A stretch of DNA of 43,828 nucleotides from Gamarada debralockiae (lineage: Eukaryota > Ascomycota > Leotiomycetes > Helotiales > Hyphodiscaceae): the NCBI GenBank assembly GCA_002803225.1, contig NXFV01000853.1:1-43828 (forward strand), written 5' to 3'. How positions within the stretch are numbered: position 1 is the first letter of the stretch; every line of letters starts with the position of its first letter. Shown here in pieces: positions 21,473-33,892 of this stretch. Under the pieces are notes generated by a model. The model was not told the origin of the DNA. It saw only the letters and a list, made by a program, of their open reading frames with translations, and searched no databases. The translations under genes were made by a program, and so were the position numbers.

Positions 21473-22681
21473 CGTTGGTGAACTTGGACTTGCTTCTGGA
21501 CGCCTGGATATGTGTCAGCGAATACCTATAAAGTGCTCAAATGATTCGCTCACTTGCGTTTGGACATTGAAGGCCGTCGTGATTGAGGTCGAAGAGGACG
21601 TTGTTGGCAAGGCTGAGAGAATGAGCGCGGAAGGCTGCAAGGTTGGCCCGAGCTCCACACGTGATAGGCTAGCCGAACAGGGTGTTTTAAGCGATTCATC
21701 CCAGTTCTGGTTCTGTCCAGCTCTGCAGTCGTTCAACAGAGTCGAGCGATTCCATTGGAGAGTACCTCGAAAAGGAGAGCGGTATCGTAAATTTGCCCGG
21801 TGTAGCCAGGCCAGCTTCTTCGGACATTCTCGAATTCTTCAGGATCGCGACATTCTGGGGACCGCCGGTAGTGAGAGGAAAAGAGCAAACAGGGTTCGGG
21901 AAGTGAGTCTGCGGAGGAGACATTTCTCCGGCGCCAACTGCCGCCTTGGCTCGGTCTGCCCCGCCCATAATTTTGAGGGCCAAAGCTTTTCGTTATCTTT
22001 CGCAAAGGAAGCGAAGCCAATCCAACGGCAGAGGACTTTTTCTCGCGCCTCATGAGAGTGACCGCATTCAGCTCTCCAAGACCACCAGTCCAGTAGATTC
22101 ATCTGCACGGCTTTCGTAGATGCCCAAGATCATCACCGTTTTTATGCGCCAGAAAATATCCCACTCATTGAATTAGACACTACCAAAACAAGCATGCGCT
22201 ATCGAATCCGGATCGTCCCTTTCATCTAGCAGCTAGCCCCTGATTGGCAGGTTGAAGGCTGGCTATCAACCAGTTGTCTGCCCGATATCTTTTGAGCATG
22301 AGATAGATCAACCAACGGCACGACTCGCACGATATCCACTACTAGAGAGGCTTGAAATGGGCTGAAATTCACAGAGGGGTAATCTTCAGTCTAGCCTGAT
22401 TGGACCGCTTCTATATGCTCGCGCACTGTCGTAACTGGGGCAAGGACCCTGTAGACTTTCCTTGTTGAGCTTATAGTCTCGTGCAAGGCACGGCGATCTT
22501 GGCACTAGCCTTGTCATTCTCCATATCTTCCGGATAACAACGCAAACAATGGCATGCATGATTGAACTGAATTGCCCAGAATGGAAGGTAAGCAGGTAGG
22601 ATTCCATTGTGACGACTACATAATAGTCACAAACCCCTCATGTACAGTCCGCAGGAAGGACTCATCCCATTGCTTTTCATC
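21473..22681. other. intergenic, including sedolisin promoter
   Basis: A 207-codon plus-strand frame (21432-22055) overlaps the start of the OGFr gene in antisense and has many Arg/Ser residues but no motif; I treat it as chance. The roughly 600 bases before 22682 are non-coding 5' flank of the protease gene. Confidence 0.4.
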
Positions 22682-24817
22682 ATGCGTTTCTCACTCATTG
22701 CTGTCGGTGGCCTTTTGGCCGCTGCAATTGCAGCTCCAACAGCCAATTCGAAGCGTCATGTCGTTCATGAACGTAGAGGAAGACTTCCCACTCACTGGAG
22801 GAAGGATACTGAACTTCATGGAGACTCAGTCCTACCCATGCGAATTGCTCTTTCCCAGAGCGGCCTCGACAAAGCTGAGGAATTTTTAATGGATGTCTCG
22901 CACCCAGAGTCTCTAAACTTCGGCAAGCATTGGTCCGCAAAGCAAGTCGCTGAGACTTTTGCTCCCAGCGAGGAAGCGGTAGTGTCCGTTCTCGAATGGC
23001 TAGCGGAATCCGGTGTCATTGGGGACCGAGTCAAGCAATCCCAGGGCCTCAACTGGATTCACGCCGATGTTACTGTTACCGAGGCGGAATCTCTCCTCAA
23101 GACCAAATACTACAAGTACACTCATGCTGTGACCGGCCAGGCTCACGTCGCTTGCGAGGATTACAGCATTCCGGAGGAAATTCAAAAGCACGTCGATTTC
23201 GTCACCCCAACCGTGCACTTTGATGCGAAGGTCAACAAACCAAAGAAGCGACGAACCCTTGAGCAGCGAGATACGTCGACGTCCGCCACTGGCCACAACG
23301 TCCAACCTGGAATTGGTCATGCAATTGGATCTCCAGGGGACAAGTCTCTGCCAAAGGACGGTGGCCGCATTCCTTTCGGGACAATCATCAATGAGTTGGA
23401 AAACTGCGATACTTCAATTGTTCCCGATTGCCTGCGAGCTTTGTACGAGTTCCCGCCTGACTTCCCTGCCAATCCTAAGAGTAAGTTTAGCTTTCTGATG
23501 CCCTTGAGAGTTGACTGACGAGAACCAAGACTCGTATGGCATTGTCGAGTACACTCCACAAGCCTACCTCCCCAGCGACCTCGACATGTTCTTCCGCAAC
23601 TTCTCGCCATCTCAAGTTGGAGAAAGGCCTACCTTCGATTCAATTGATGGAGGATTCCTTCAGACCTCTGAGGAATCTTTCAATTACAACGGCGAATCTG
23701 TAAGTAAATAGGCATATGTGGTCACATCAATCACACTAATGGCCAATTTAGGATCTGGATCTCGAATACGGAATGACACTCGTCTACCCCCAGAAGGTGA
23801 CACTCTACCAGGTAGGCGACGATCTCGAGGGTGCTTCTTTCAACAACTTTCTGGATGCTCTGGATGCCAGCTACTGCACTTATGATGGCGGCGATGATCC
23901 AACTCAGGATGGCGTCTACCCCGATCCCTATGGCACTGGACCAGGTGTGTATGAGGGTCCCGAGAACTGTGGTGGCTTCACTGCAACCAAAGTTATCTCT
24001 ACCTCATACGCTTACAACGAAGCTGATTTGACTCCTTTCTACGAGATGCGTCAGTGCTATGAGTATATGAAGCTTGGGCTTCAGGGTGTCACATTCTTGT
24101 ACTCTTCCGGAGACTACGGTGTCGCTGGTAATGGAGGACAGTGCATCGATCCTGTCACAGGCGAATACAACAACGGTACGCACTCCTCTTCTTACGAACC
24201 CCCACACCCGGAACTGACATCTTGATACAGGAACCTCCGGAATGTTCAACCCCTCCTTCCCGGGAACCTGCCCATACATTACCTCCGTCGGCGCAACGCA
24301 AGTCAAGCCCGGTGCCTCTGTAACGCAACCCGAAGAAGCAGCCGAATCTGTAATCTACTCAGGAGGCGGCTTCTCCAACGTATTCTCCACCCCCTCCTAT
24401 CAAGTCTCGGCCCTCAAGACCTATTTCCAAAACCACCTCCCACCTTACGGACCGGACCGCTACAACACCTCCCAACACTCCCGCGGTCTCCCCGACGTCT
24501 CAGCGAATGGAGTTAACTACGTTATCGCCATTGATGGCAACTTCAGTTACGTTTATGGCACCAGTGCGAGTTCCCCGACATTTGGGAGCGTTATGACTTT
24601 GGTGAATGCCGCGAGAATGGATGTGGGGAAAAGTTCGGTGGGGTTCATTAATCCGGTGCTTTATGAGTTTCCGGGGATGTTGAATGATATTACGAGCGGA
24701 GGGAATCAGGGATGTGGTACACCGGGCTTTGAGGCGGTTAGTGGGTGGGATCCTGTGACTGGACTGGGTACGCCGAATTTTCCGAAGATGGTCGCTGTTT
24801 GGTTGGGGCTGCCTTGA
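22682..24817 (+). CDS. secreted sedolisin (S53, tripeptidyl-peptidase-like), 659 aa, 4 exons
   Basis: Exons are 22682-23480, 23530-23699, 23752-24175 and 24231-24817; all phases close. The protein has a signal peptide (MRFSLIAVGGLLAAAIAAP), a pro-kumamolisin activation domain (about residues 40-180, with PMRIALSQSGLDKAEEF and HWSAKQVAETFAPS) and a linker with basic KKRR. The catalytic domain carries all S53 signatures: E322 and D326 in ESDLDLEY, oxyanion-hole D444 in SSGDYGVAG, nucleophile S576 in YGTSASSPTFG, and the C-terminal calcium site (NDITSGGNQGC and GWDPVTGLGTPN). Family members are secreted acid peptidases that release tripeptides from N-termini. The copy looks intact and is probably extracellular and active at low pH. 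Confidence 0.95.
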
Positions 24818-26218
24818 CAGGCTGTTGTGAAGGACGTGATATATGAGGGTATGTGTGATATGAGTGAGGATATGATATATATATGGATGATGATGTATAA
24901 TGAAGGATAGACGAAAAAAAGTTCAAAGCTACACTTTCCATGTTTCTTGGGCGTGGGGGAGTAGGTGCTCAGAGGCGATATCCCTTAAGTAAGAGTTGAA
25001 TCTGGCCGACAACATGATCTGAACTATTGAAAGGATTTATACCTACACCACGGGAGAGCCGAGGCCCTCCTCTCGAATCACGAAGTACTTTTGCTGAGTT
25101 TGGAAATGGAGGTTAAAGGCAATGGATTGTCCAAAGTCACGTGTTTAGACATCATATCACTATATCTCACTTTGCGAAGATATAGTTGCTCTTAGGCTTT
25201 CCCACATCACTTTGTATGAAAATACAACTTTGAGTTAGCCAGGATATTAACATATCACGACCACTGATCACGTGACCCGAATAACGCGTGTTGAAGTTTT
25301 CCAACGTGTGTGTTGCTTCCATCCTTCATTTCATAGCATCAAGTCACCTCTCAACCGCAGCTTCGTCAATTCCAATGAATAAATGCATGCTGCTAGACCT
25401 TACTCCTATTCGATATACGAGAGACAGACCGCCCTTAGGGTCGAAACTGCGAATGGCTCGCCTTCGAATTCTCGATTTCAGACGCGTGTCATTCTGCCTC
25501 GGGCAACACGGTAACTTCCCAACCCCTTTTACTTGCTGAATTTGAGGATTTATTCAAAACCAGCATGCCTCTTTTGTCGGGCTGGGAGTTCCGAAACCAT
25601 TTACTGTGTCGTAACTGTTTCGAGGCAACCGCCGCCCTTTAGTCATGGGTTTCAGCTTGGCATTTGGCTTGTGGATCGCTTCTTAGGCGACTTAAACTCT
25701 ATTGAAGTCGATGTCTACTTTTCTAGGGCCCAATAGAATGACTTGGGGATCTGAATCTGTGTTTTATAATTTGTATTGTTCTTTTAGTTCTCCCGCGTGG
25801 CGCCGCTTGGGATGGCCTTGTGATTATCAGCGTCATTTGGCGATTTGGGTCGCACTTGGGTTCTGCGGTGTTTCTCAATGCTCATCTCAGCAAGCTTCTG
25901 AGATTTGATCGACAATTGATGTTTCTCTTCACATGATCAGATGGCAAATATTTTTTGCGCCCCCAAAACAATTCCAACACCGTCGCTGGCACGGTATTTA
26001 GACTTTTCGCACATGTTGGCTGCATGAGTTGGAGAGCAGCCCAGGATTCTGAGTGGCTGGGCTTCTGAACGTGGCCAAAGTCTGGCTTCAAGTGCACTGC
26101 AGGCCGGAAATGAAAACAAAACCAAACCAAGGTTACTTTTTGTTCTGTCCAACATCTTACAACCTAGTTTCGAAGCCCATCACTTCATGCCAGGCACTGA
26201 GTAACCTCGCATTAAAAT
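24818..26218. other. intergenic, no gene seen
   Basis: This holds the 3' flank of the sedolisin (AT-rich, 24830-24910) and the 5' flank of the large GHKL gene. A TCACGTGAC palindrome lies near 25268. Frames at 25288-25908 have no recognised motif. Confidence 0.4.
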
Positions 26219-29200
26219 ATGGAAATGGCTAGCCGCGCCAAAGATGTCATCCAAAAGATTGCTTTGATGAATGGTGTAATTTCCGAGGACATGAGAGAGA
26301 GGGCCAGACATGACTCGATGGTCGCAGATCTTCTTATGTCCAACGAGAACCTCAAGGAAATTTCGAATAATGCCATTTCGAAGTAAGTAGCTCTCATACG
26401 CAGCTGAATCATCACTAAGCATGTACGATACAGAATTTCACAGGATCTCAACTCTGAGGCCATCCATTTTGTGTTGGAGTGCATTCAGAACGCGGATGAC
26501 AATCATTATGAACCTGGACTTGAGCCATTCCTCCGAATTTCCGTGCAGCCTGATCGCATTCAATTGGATTGTAACGAGATCGGCTTCACAGAGGACGATG
26601 TCAAAGCTATTTGCAGCGTTGGTAAGAGCAAGAAGACCGCAAGACATGGTTACATTGGCGAGAAAGGTATTGGTTTCAAGTCAGTCTTCAAAGTTGCGCA
26701 GCAGGTCCATATCCACTCGTTACCATTCTCTTTCAAATTCGACAAGACTCAAGAACTCGGAATGATCACGCCAACTTGGGTCCCTTACGAGGAGATAATG
26801 ACAGTGTCACATGAGGATTCTCAGACAGCCATTCTGCTTCTGCCTGCTGGACGAGGTGGCTTTCTGGAACGCCTCGGCGATTTTAGGGTGATCCAACCTA
26901 CCCTGCTACTTTTTTTGCGTAAGTTGAAAAGGGTAGAGGTCTCCATTCATGGGATTAGTGTGCGTGGTTTAGTAGGTCCGATTAACAAAGTCCTGACGTC
27001 CGAGACATCTGGCGATGGAGAGCATGCAACACTCAGGATAGAAGACAACTCGTCTCCCCAATCTGAGGTTCGAAAATCATACCGGATATTCCAAAAGACT
27101 TGGCCCGCTCCATTGGGTGAGGAGCGACGAATAGGCGTCACAGAATCTACGATTGCTATGGCATTCCCTGTGAATGATTTGGGCGCTCCGGAAAGTAGTA
27201 TTCAACAAGTCCACGCCTTCCTTCCTGTTCGCGACTTCGGCTTCAAGGTATCACTTCATCTGTTCCAGTATCGGCAGCCTCTGGACTAATGAATTTTACT
27301 AGTTCCTCATCCAAGGAGACTTTTTGGTCACGTCAAACCGGCAGGATATTGACCTATCAAAGCCTTGGAACAATTCTCTGCGAGATCGGATTCCATCCAC
27401 ATTCAAGTTTGCAGTCATGAGGTTTTTGGAATTGGCCGACGATCCACTTCGATATAAGTGGGTGCGGTTTCTGCCTCGACAGATAGCTGATCCTTTCTGG
27501 AGGCCAGTTGAACAGATGATTGTGGCGGAACTTCAGCTAGCTCATATTCTCGAATCACGCGCCATGACACTACATCTGCCGCAGACGTTGGAGCAGCTTT
27601 CAGAAGTTGCGTTGGACAGAGGAGGCCAGCCGCTCGTCGGCAACCCGTCGCGATATTTGTCTAATCATTACGCTCCGGACGACTTTCAACTGCTGCAGAC
27701 TCTTGGAGTTAGATCTTTCTCATGGCGCTCATTCCTCACGCGCCTCTGCAATACAAATGATTCGGTATTGGTATCCAAAGATCGGTCCTGGCACGAAGAT
27801 CTTGCGAAGTGCCTTCAAAACATAAATGCGACACGGGAGTGGACCACCTTCGCAACTAGGATCAAATCCAAGGCCCTCATTCCACTACAAGGTGGCGAAT
27901 GGACTGTTGCATCTGGTTTGGACGACAATCCCATTTACTTTCAAGAAGGCGCCGGTAACATCGGGGTCCCATCTGATGTCAGCCTTCGTCTTGTGGGGGC
28001 AGATGCCTCTGCCAATACTTATCGAAAGAGCTTCTTCAGATTACTTGGAGTCAAAGATTGTGATCACGGAGAAGTTGCTGCTCTGATACTACGCAAGCAT
28101 CAAGAAGGATTCACACCATCGATTGCGGAATCGCTCACTCATGCCTCATACCTCTACGAATTGGCTCCTACATTAAGAGATAGGCTAGTTGTCAGTGTTC
28201 TTTGGCTTCACGACGAAGATGGTAATCCTGCCCGAGGCGACGAACTATACATCCGGGAAACAGCGGCATATGGGCCATCTGTTCTATTTGAGAGAACTCA
28301 CCTTGCTGTGAGATTTCTGTCCTTGGAATATGGTGGTTCCCAAGTCACCGAATCGGGGTCCGATCCTTTTCTTTCATGGTTGATGAGGGGAACTGGGGTA
28401 ACCAACATTGTCCGGATCACCAGATTTGGGAGACTGTCACCGGAGTTTGCCTGCATTCTCCAGAGCTCCCCCGACGAAGTCATCCATATCCTAAAGACCT
28501 TCTGGAACACGTACAGACACCAAGTAAATGACACCATACGACAGTCCATTGCGAGTCACCTCACGCCATGCTTCGATGGACAAGTTCAGTCGCGACGACC
28601 GCTTGAAGATTCCTACGTACCCGATCCTCAATTGATGCGCATAAGCTTAGAGCTTTGTGGCCCTTCTATTCGACCTCCATTTCTTATGATCCCATCCTAC
28701 GTGGCTCGCGATTGGGATTTTCTTGCGCATTTCGGAGTGGGCTTTGCACCCGACCTCGAATTTTACCTCTGGTTTGGAGCACAGGCACAATTCCAAAATG
28801 GTTGCACCTTACAAAGAGCAACGAAGCTTCTCAAATATATAGCCGATTTGACGGGCTTTGATCCCCACAATCAGTTCCATGTTCGGTATGAGTAGTCGAT
28901 CCGTGTTTCAAGTACATCATACTGACAGTGTCTAGATCGTTATTCACTACCAAGGCTATGCTCTACGCGTCGTTTCCAAATGGGTCTGTCTGGGCACGCC
29001 CTTCTGACTGCGTGTGGGAGGGTCCCGTTGGGTTCAGGCGGAAGCATTCCCTGAGTTCGATTTATGGGCATGATCCTAGCATTTCAAGCCTCATTACTAC
29101 AACCCTCCAGATCCAAAGCACCAGCATCACGGAAGTTGTTGATGACCTTGTGGCTGAGCAACCAACAGAGTCTTATCTGAAATCTTCATTGGTCTATCTA

Positions 29201-32200
29201 GGACGCAAGTTCCAAGAGTGTCCCAGTTTGGGATCTCGTCATAATCCCGTTGGTGACACTGTACGGTTAGTGCTTCATTTTTGAGTATGTAGAAACAACC
29301 TGATTAGATGTCTCTAGTGCTACTTTCAGAACACGGCCATTCATTCCGGTTCCAGGTGTTTTACAGCCTGTCACTTCGGCCCGCTGTATTTGGGGAGGGC
29401 CTCACTTGAGCTCAAAGATGGATATTCAAAGACATTATGAAAACGACCCTGATACAAGCTACCTTTTCACCAGGGTTTTGCAAGTTCGGGGTCCCTCTAT
29501 TTCGGATCTCATGACAGAACTCAGGCGGTTGAAATCAAGCCCTGTCACCACTGGACATCGAGTTCAGCCAATCTACGCATATATTACTACAACATCCTTA
29601 AACGATCATATCCGGTGAACACTACCTCATTTCTAAGCCACCGGCCCCGGTTTACTTACTTCTTTAGGGATCACTTCGAAGACAACTCTCTAGTTTATAC
29701 GCAGGATCTGAGCGGGATAACTCACTGGAAGAAACCCTCTGAGTGTGTTTGGAGTGCCCCCGCACTGCTCCGTTGTAAAACACCCATTTGCGAATGCCAT
29801 GGTCTTACTGACAATGCTGCCATTGGATTTTTAAGAAATGTTCTGGGCATCGAAGATGCAGGCTTGATGGATTTTATTGAAGATCTAAGAATCATACGGA
29901 CAGAGCGTGCAAACGACAGGCACGATCTAGAGGCTTTATACAGAAACGTAGAGATGAGGATCGGGAGTCGCACACGAGATACCAGGTAAGTTAAACTCTG
30001 CTTCATGAATCCTTTCTTCAATCCTCACCCATTTATCAATAGTAGCATATTCGCGTCCGAGTCTCTTATTTACGATTACATGAGCGATCCACCGAGATGG
30101 GTGACTTTAGAAGATTGCGTTTGGTCGGGACCCCCGTGTCTGTGGTCCAAAACGAAGTTGGCTCGATGTTATCCATCATTCGAGCACCTATTTTGCAGAT
30201 TGTTAGGCGTCCAAAATGCAGGAGCAGAAGTGATCCTCGCGGAGCTAACATCCATCCGAGCGAGGTTGTTGGAAACCGATTCATCCGAATTGCCCTCAGA
30301 TGTGGCAAGAAGAATAGTTGAACTCTTCCTGTTTCTCGACCCGTCTGCGGTATCATCTAATCGTCTTCGAATACTGACTCTTGATATGTTGCCTCGAAGA
30401 TCAGTGAGAGGCGCGCCACTTCGATGGGGTACCGACTCTTTCTTTATCCCAGATCATAAATACCTTCTGGGTATCTTCGAACACAAGATACCAGTCCTAG
30501 ATCTCACTCTCAGAGAAGTGGATAGGCTTAAACCTCTGTTCACAGTAACGGGTCTTGAATCGAAATTCTTGTCAAGGTCGGTCCAGGAGACTGAAAGCGC
30601 GTCCGACACATCCCAACCCGACATGGTTCTTTCTGAAGACCTCCAAAATCGCGCATCTGCTCTGTTCTAGTGAGTCTTAATCCCCCATTCCCAGATCTCT
30701 AACGCTTGAAATGTCAAACTAAAACCGAAAAGCTGTGCACAGCACTTCCAAACTGATCGGAGACATCAAAGAAACGACCTTCACCAACTCTTACGTGGAA
30801 TTCAAGTTTATCGTGCTTCAGATATTTATACCATCTATGAGATCAATTCCCAAGGGATCCGGAATACCGAGAGGACGGATGGGCTCATGAGAATGACCAT
30901 TGAAAATCGGCAGCTCAATCTCTTTGTCCCTCGCGATGATATCGCTCTGAGAGACGCATTTGCCACCCGGCTTGCAAAGGAAATGATCAAGCTGCTTCAT
31001 GTTTCCGAAGTCCAGTCCTGGCAAATTATCACAGGCCTTTTAAACGTCAACATCGAAAGGCTCGGGACGATTTTGGATATGAATGGGATTATCCACCACA
31101 GCATCCACGGGCGACCCAGCTCGGGTCAAGAGACTGGTGGACTAGTTACACGGTCGGACGAAAGCAGCGATGGGAATGAGGATGTGAGCTGGGAAGCCTC
31201 GCTTTCCGAACCTGGCTCAGTCAACGGCTCTGGCCGAGTGGGAACACCCTCAGTAACACCGGGGGCTCGTTCAGTAGCCCCTGCCCTCAACAGCCGGCGC
31301 CGCTTCCCAGCCTCAGCCGCCGCAAGTCAATCACGCAGCCCCGGGGCGGCAAGGGGAGACAATATCTCATCTGGGACTGAGCCAAGACTTGCTCCTCTAA
31401 CTCATCCTCGAACATCAAACAACGAAGAAACGTTTAGGGCACCATCCTTGAATCAAGTTGAAGAAGTGTTTGATGACCTTTCTCAAAGAAGGGAAAATGT
31501 CGTTAGACACGCTAGGTCGTCCATCGTGGGCGCTTTCAGCCTGGTAGCTGGTCGCGCAGATACCAACGTCCGCGATGCATTACCAACCACGCCAAGAAGG
31601 GTGATGGCAGGTGATACGCCCAGCGCCGTATCCGAACCTAGGTCTTCGCTATCGACCTCTGATTTGACGCCTCATACCTTAATTCTGCCCAGCACGCCCC
31701 AACCGCCCGCAGTCGGTGGCACGACTATTCGCCACTGGGCTGGGCCTGTTCCAAGCCCACGCAGTGAAACTTTAGGCTGGTCTGCGCCACGAAGTACTTC
31801 GCAACGAGCTCGGGATTCTGCCATTGGGTTTCTTGGCGAGCAATATATCGTGGAAGTTTTGAAGCTCCATCTTGACGATTTCGATGAACTGGAACATTGG
31901 ACGAGTACCTTGCGTCAACATGCAAGGCTCCCACCATATCCTCACACAGAGAAAACGGACCTAACATACCCCGATACGCATGGATATTTGAGCAGGCTAC
32001 TTTGTACCTGGACTGATGGTGATGTCCCTCCATGGCTGCTCACAGCCAGCGCAACGGTGTTGTTGCGCAGGCCAACATTTTGGCTCGAGGTCAAAACTAC
32101 AACTGGTGCCTGCGAGACTCCGTTTTACGTCAGCCCTACCCAGTATCAATTGGTAAGCCTCAGATATTCCTCCAGGCAGTTCCTTGGATCGCTCGTCCCT

Positions 32201-32445
32201 TTGCTGTTTATGTCAACAAGCGGTGCAACTTGTCAAAGATTTGGATGGCAGCTAATCAGTTATAATAGATGGAATCAATGGCATTAAGTACACCTGCCAT
32301 GCCAGAGGATGTCTATGTTCTCTTAAGAGTCTTTAATATTGATGGAGCCCCAGGAGTTCGGGCATATCTGGATCCTTGGACAAGAAGCCTGGAAGGCACA
32401 TTAGAGTTCGTTGCCCAACAGTATGTTGTGGCACCTCGGTCATAA
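26219..32445 (+). CDS. giant NO VEIN/sacsin-like protein: GHKL ATPase + repeat modules + DUF3883, about 1909 aa
   Basis: Exons are 26219-26382, 26434-27247, 27303-28885, 28936-29265, 29318-29614, 29668-29985, 30043-30669, 30733-32152 and 32269-32445; all eight junctions preserve the frame. Residues about 55-150 are a GHKL ATP-binding domain: N-box ECIQNADDNHY (about 70-80), NEIGF in place of DxGxG (103-106), lid GEKGIGFKSVF (130-140). Residues about 854-1270 are four tandem modules sharing W..P.dCVW.GP. Residues about 1450-1740 are Ser/Pro/Arg-rich and disordered. Residues about 1740-1890 are DUF3883/NO VEIN C-terminal domain: GFLGEQYIVEVLKLHL, DLTYPDTHGYLS, LEVKTTTG and FYVSPTQYQL, continued in the last exon by VYVLLRVFN. 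The D...ExK pattern suggests a PD-(D/E)xK nuclease fold. Plant NO VEIN and bacterial relatives share the end domains. Cellular function in fungi is unknown. Confidence 0.9.
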
Positions 32446-33790
32446 AGAATCAAGCGAGTTCTTAAATCTAGATTAAAAATTCAGTAAAGGGGTTCTGGCA
32501 GGCTGGGATGCAATGGCGGCATTCGGAGACGCAATTTCGTAATTCAACAACAATGCACTGCAGCTTTTGGATATAGAGGCTTTCGAATTTTCGAATTTTC
32601 CAACCCTTACATTCAGGTGATTGCTGCTTCTGTTCTTTGGCGATTGGGTGACTTAGTTCGAAATACGTGGCAGGTTAGAGTTGAGGTTATTCGCGTGATA
32701 AGCTCTTCTCTACTTGCTTTCAACCCGAGCTATAGCTACTTCCTTCCGATGGAGTTCTCTCTACGTAATTGCCGATCATACTTTCTATGCATATACACTG
32801 CTCAAACGCCCCATCATTCCAAATCAATTTTGAGCTCCACCACGCGTGGTTACACGATACCGACCTCGAGCTATCATAGCGGCTATTCTTGGAAAGGAAG
32901 GAGGGGCCTCGGAAATATTGTAATCAAAGAAGTTGTCGTGTAACTAAGATCTACCTAAAATATTTGACGTAGGTTAAGCAACTTTATACAGGGTCACGAA
33001 CGGGTAGCGCGGCTCCACTGAGGTACTGCCTTTTTTGTTGGCATCAAAATATTAAGAATCGCTCGCCTCTACTACTCAGCAGCGTCGAGTGGGCTTTTAT
33101 CTTCGCCTTCGTTTTGTTCTTCCTGTTGTTATTTCTCATTCTAATGATATGTGGGTCTTATTTTGTGTGTTCTGGCCTTCAGTTGCGTTGTGGTTGTAAC
33201 AAACACAGCCATGAAAGTCATGAATCAGCGAGCGCCGTTTGATGGATCCAGAGGGGTCCGGAGAGTTGATGGGATGGCAGGCCTTGGGGCCAATCGCCCC
33301 AACTGACACTCCTCAGTTCTAGATCTTGAAGTAGGGGTGTCATATTGCTATAGTAGTATTTATTCCATTAGTAATTAGCGGCTCCCTAAAACTATGGAAC
33401 GTCCAGGTTTCTTGCAAGCGGGAAGCGCCGTGTTTTTTGAACTCAAAGTCCACGATGCCGACTACAACGACAGGAGCTTTAATAGGTGAGCTCAGTAAGC
33501 CTAGATATAGTAGGAGGCTGAACTCGCTACTGGGGAGAAGCGAAGGGAGAACTTTCCAGTTTTTCCTGCTCCCCGCCGCTAATCTCCGGAACTTCTCTTC
33601 CTTTGTGCAGTGAACTCCGGCATCATTGCCCCTGCTGTTTTCTAAGAGTTTCACTCTTTATCCGCGACAACTAGGCCTTCAATACCCATCCACGAAGGAC
33701 AACTCTGCGGCATTTCACATGTCATGAGGGCTCCAAGACAGAGATATTGGATAGTTCAGTAGCTCGGGAACGAATACTTAACGTGAAGGT
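32446..33790. other. intergenic, no gene seen
   Basis: A few short frames (32617-32943 plus, 33340-33654 minus) have no recognised motif. No TIR or tandem repeat was found beyond a small TTCGAATTTTCGAATTTTC duplication near 32581. Confidence 0.4.
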
Positions 33791-33794
33791 TTAT

Positions 33795-33803
33795 GTATAT
33801 AAG
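33795..33803 (+). promoter_or_regulatory. TATA box of the small secreted protein gene
   Basis: GTATATAAG lies about 90-100 bases upstream of the ATG at 33893 and is followed by a leader rich in CA and TC words (CATCACACACCTTCACCCC). This is the typical layout for strongly induced fungal secreted-protein genes. Confidence 0.6.
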
Positions 33804-33892
33804 AGAATCAAGACCACTCGAGGACCGACCATCACACACCTTCACCCCAACTGAACATTCATTCCAATCAGGTTGCACCAAAATCAACAATC

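Noticed and set aside
21432..22055. 207-codon plus-strand open frame
   Set aside because: Partly antisense to the OGFr gene start; Arg/Ser-rich without any family blocks.
22640..22681. upstream extension of the sedolisin start (open to 22640)
   Set aside because: The ATG at 22682 begins directly with a canonical signal peptide (MRFSLIAVGG), so the longer start is unlikely.
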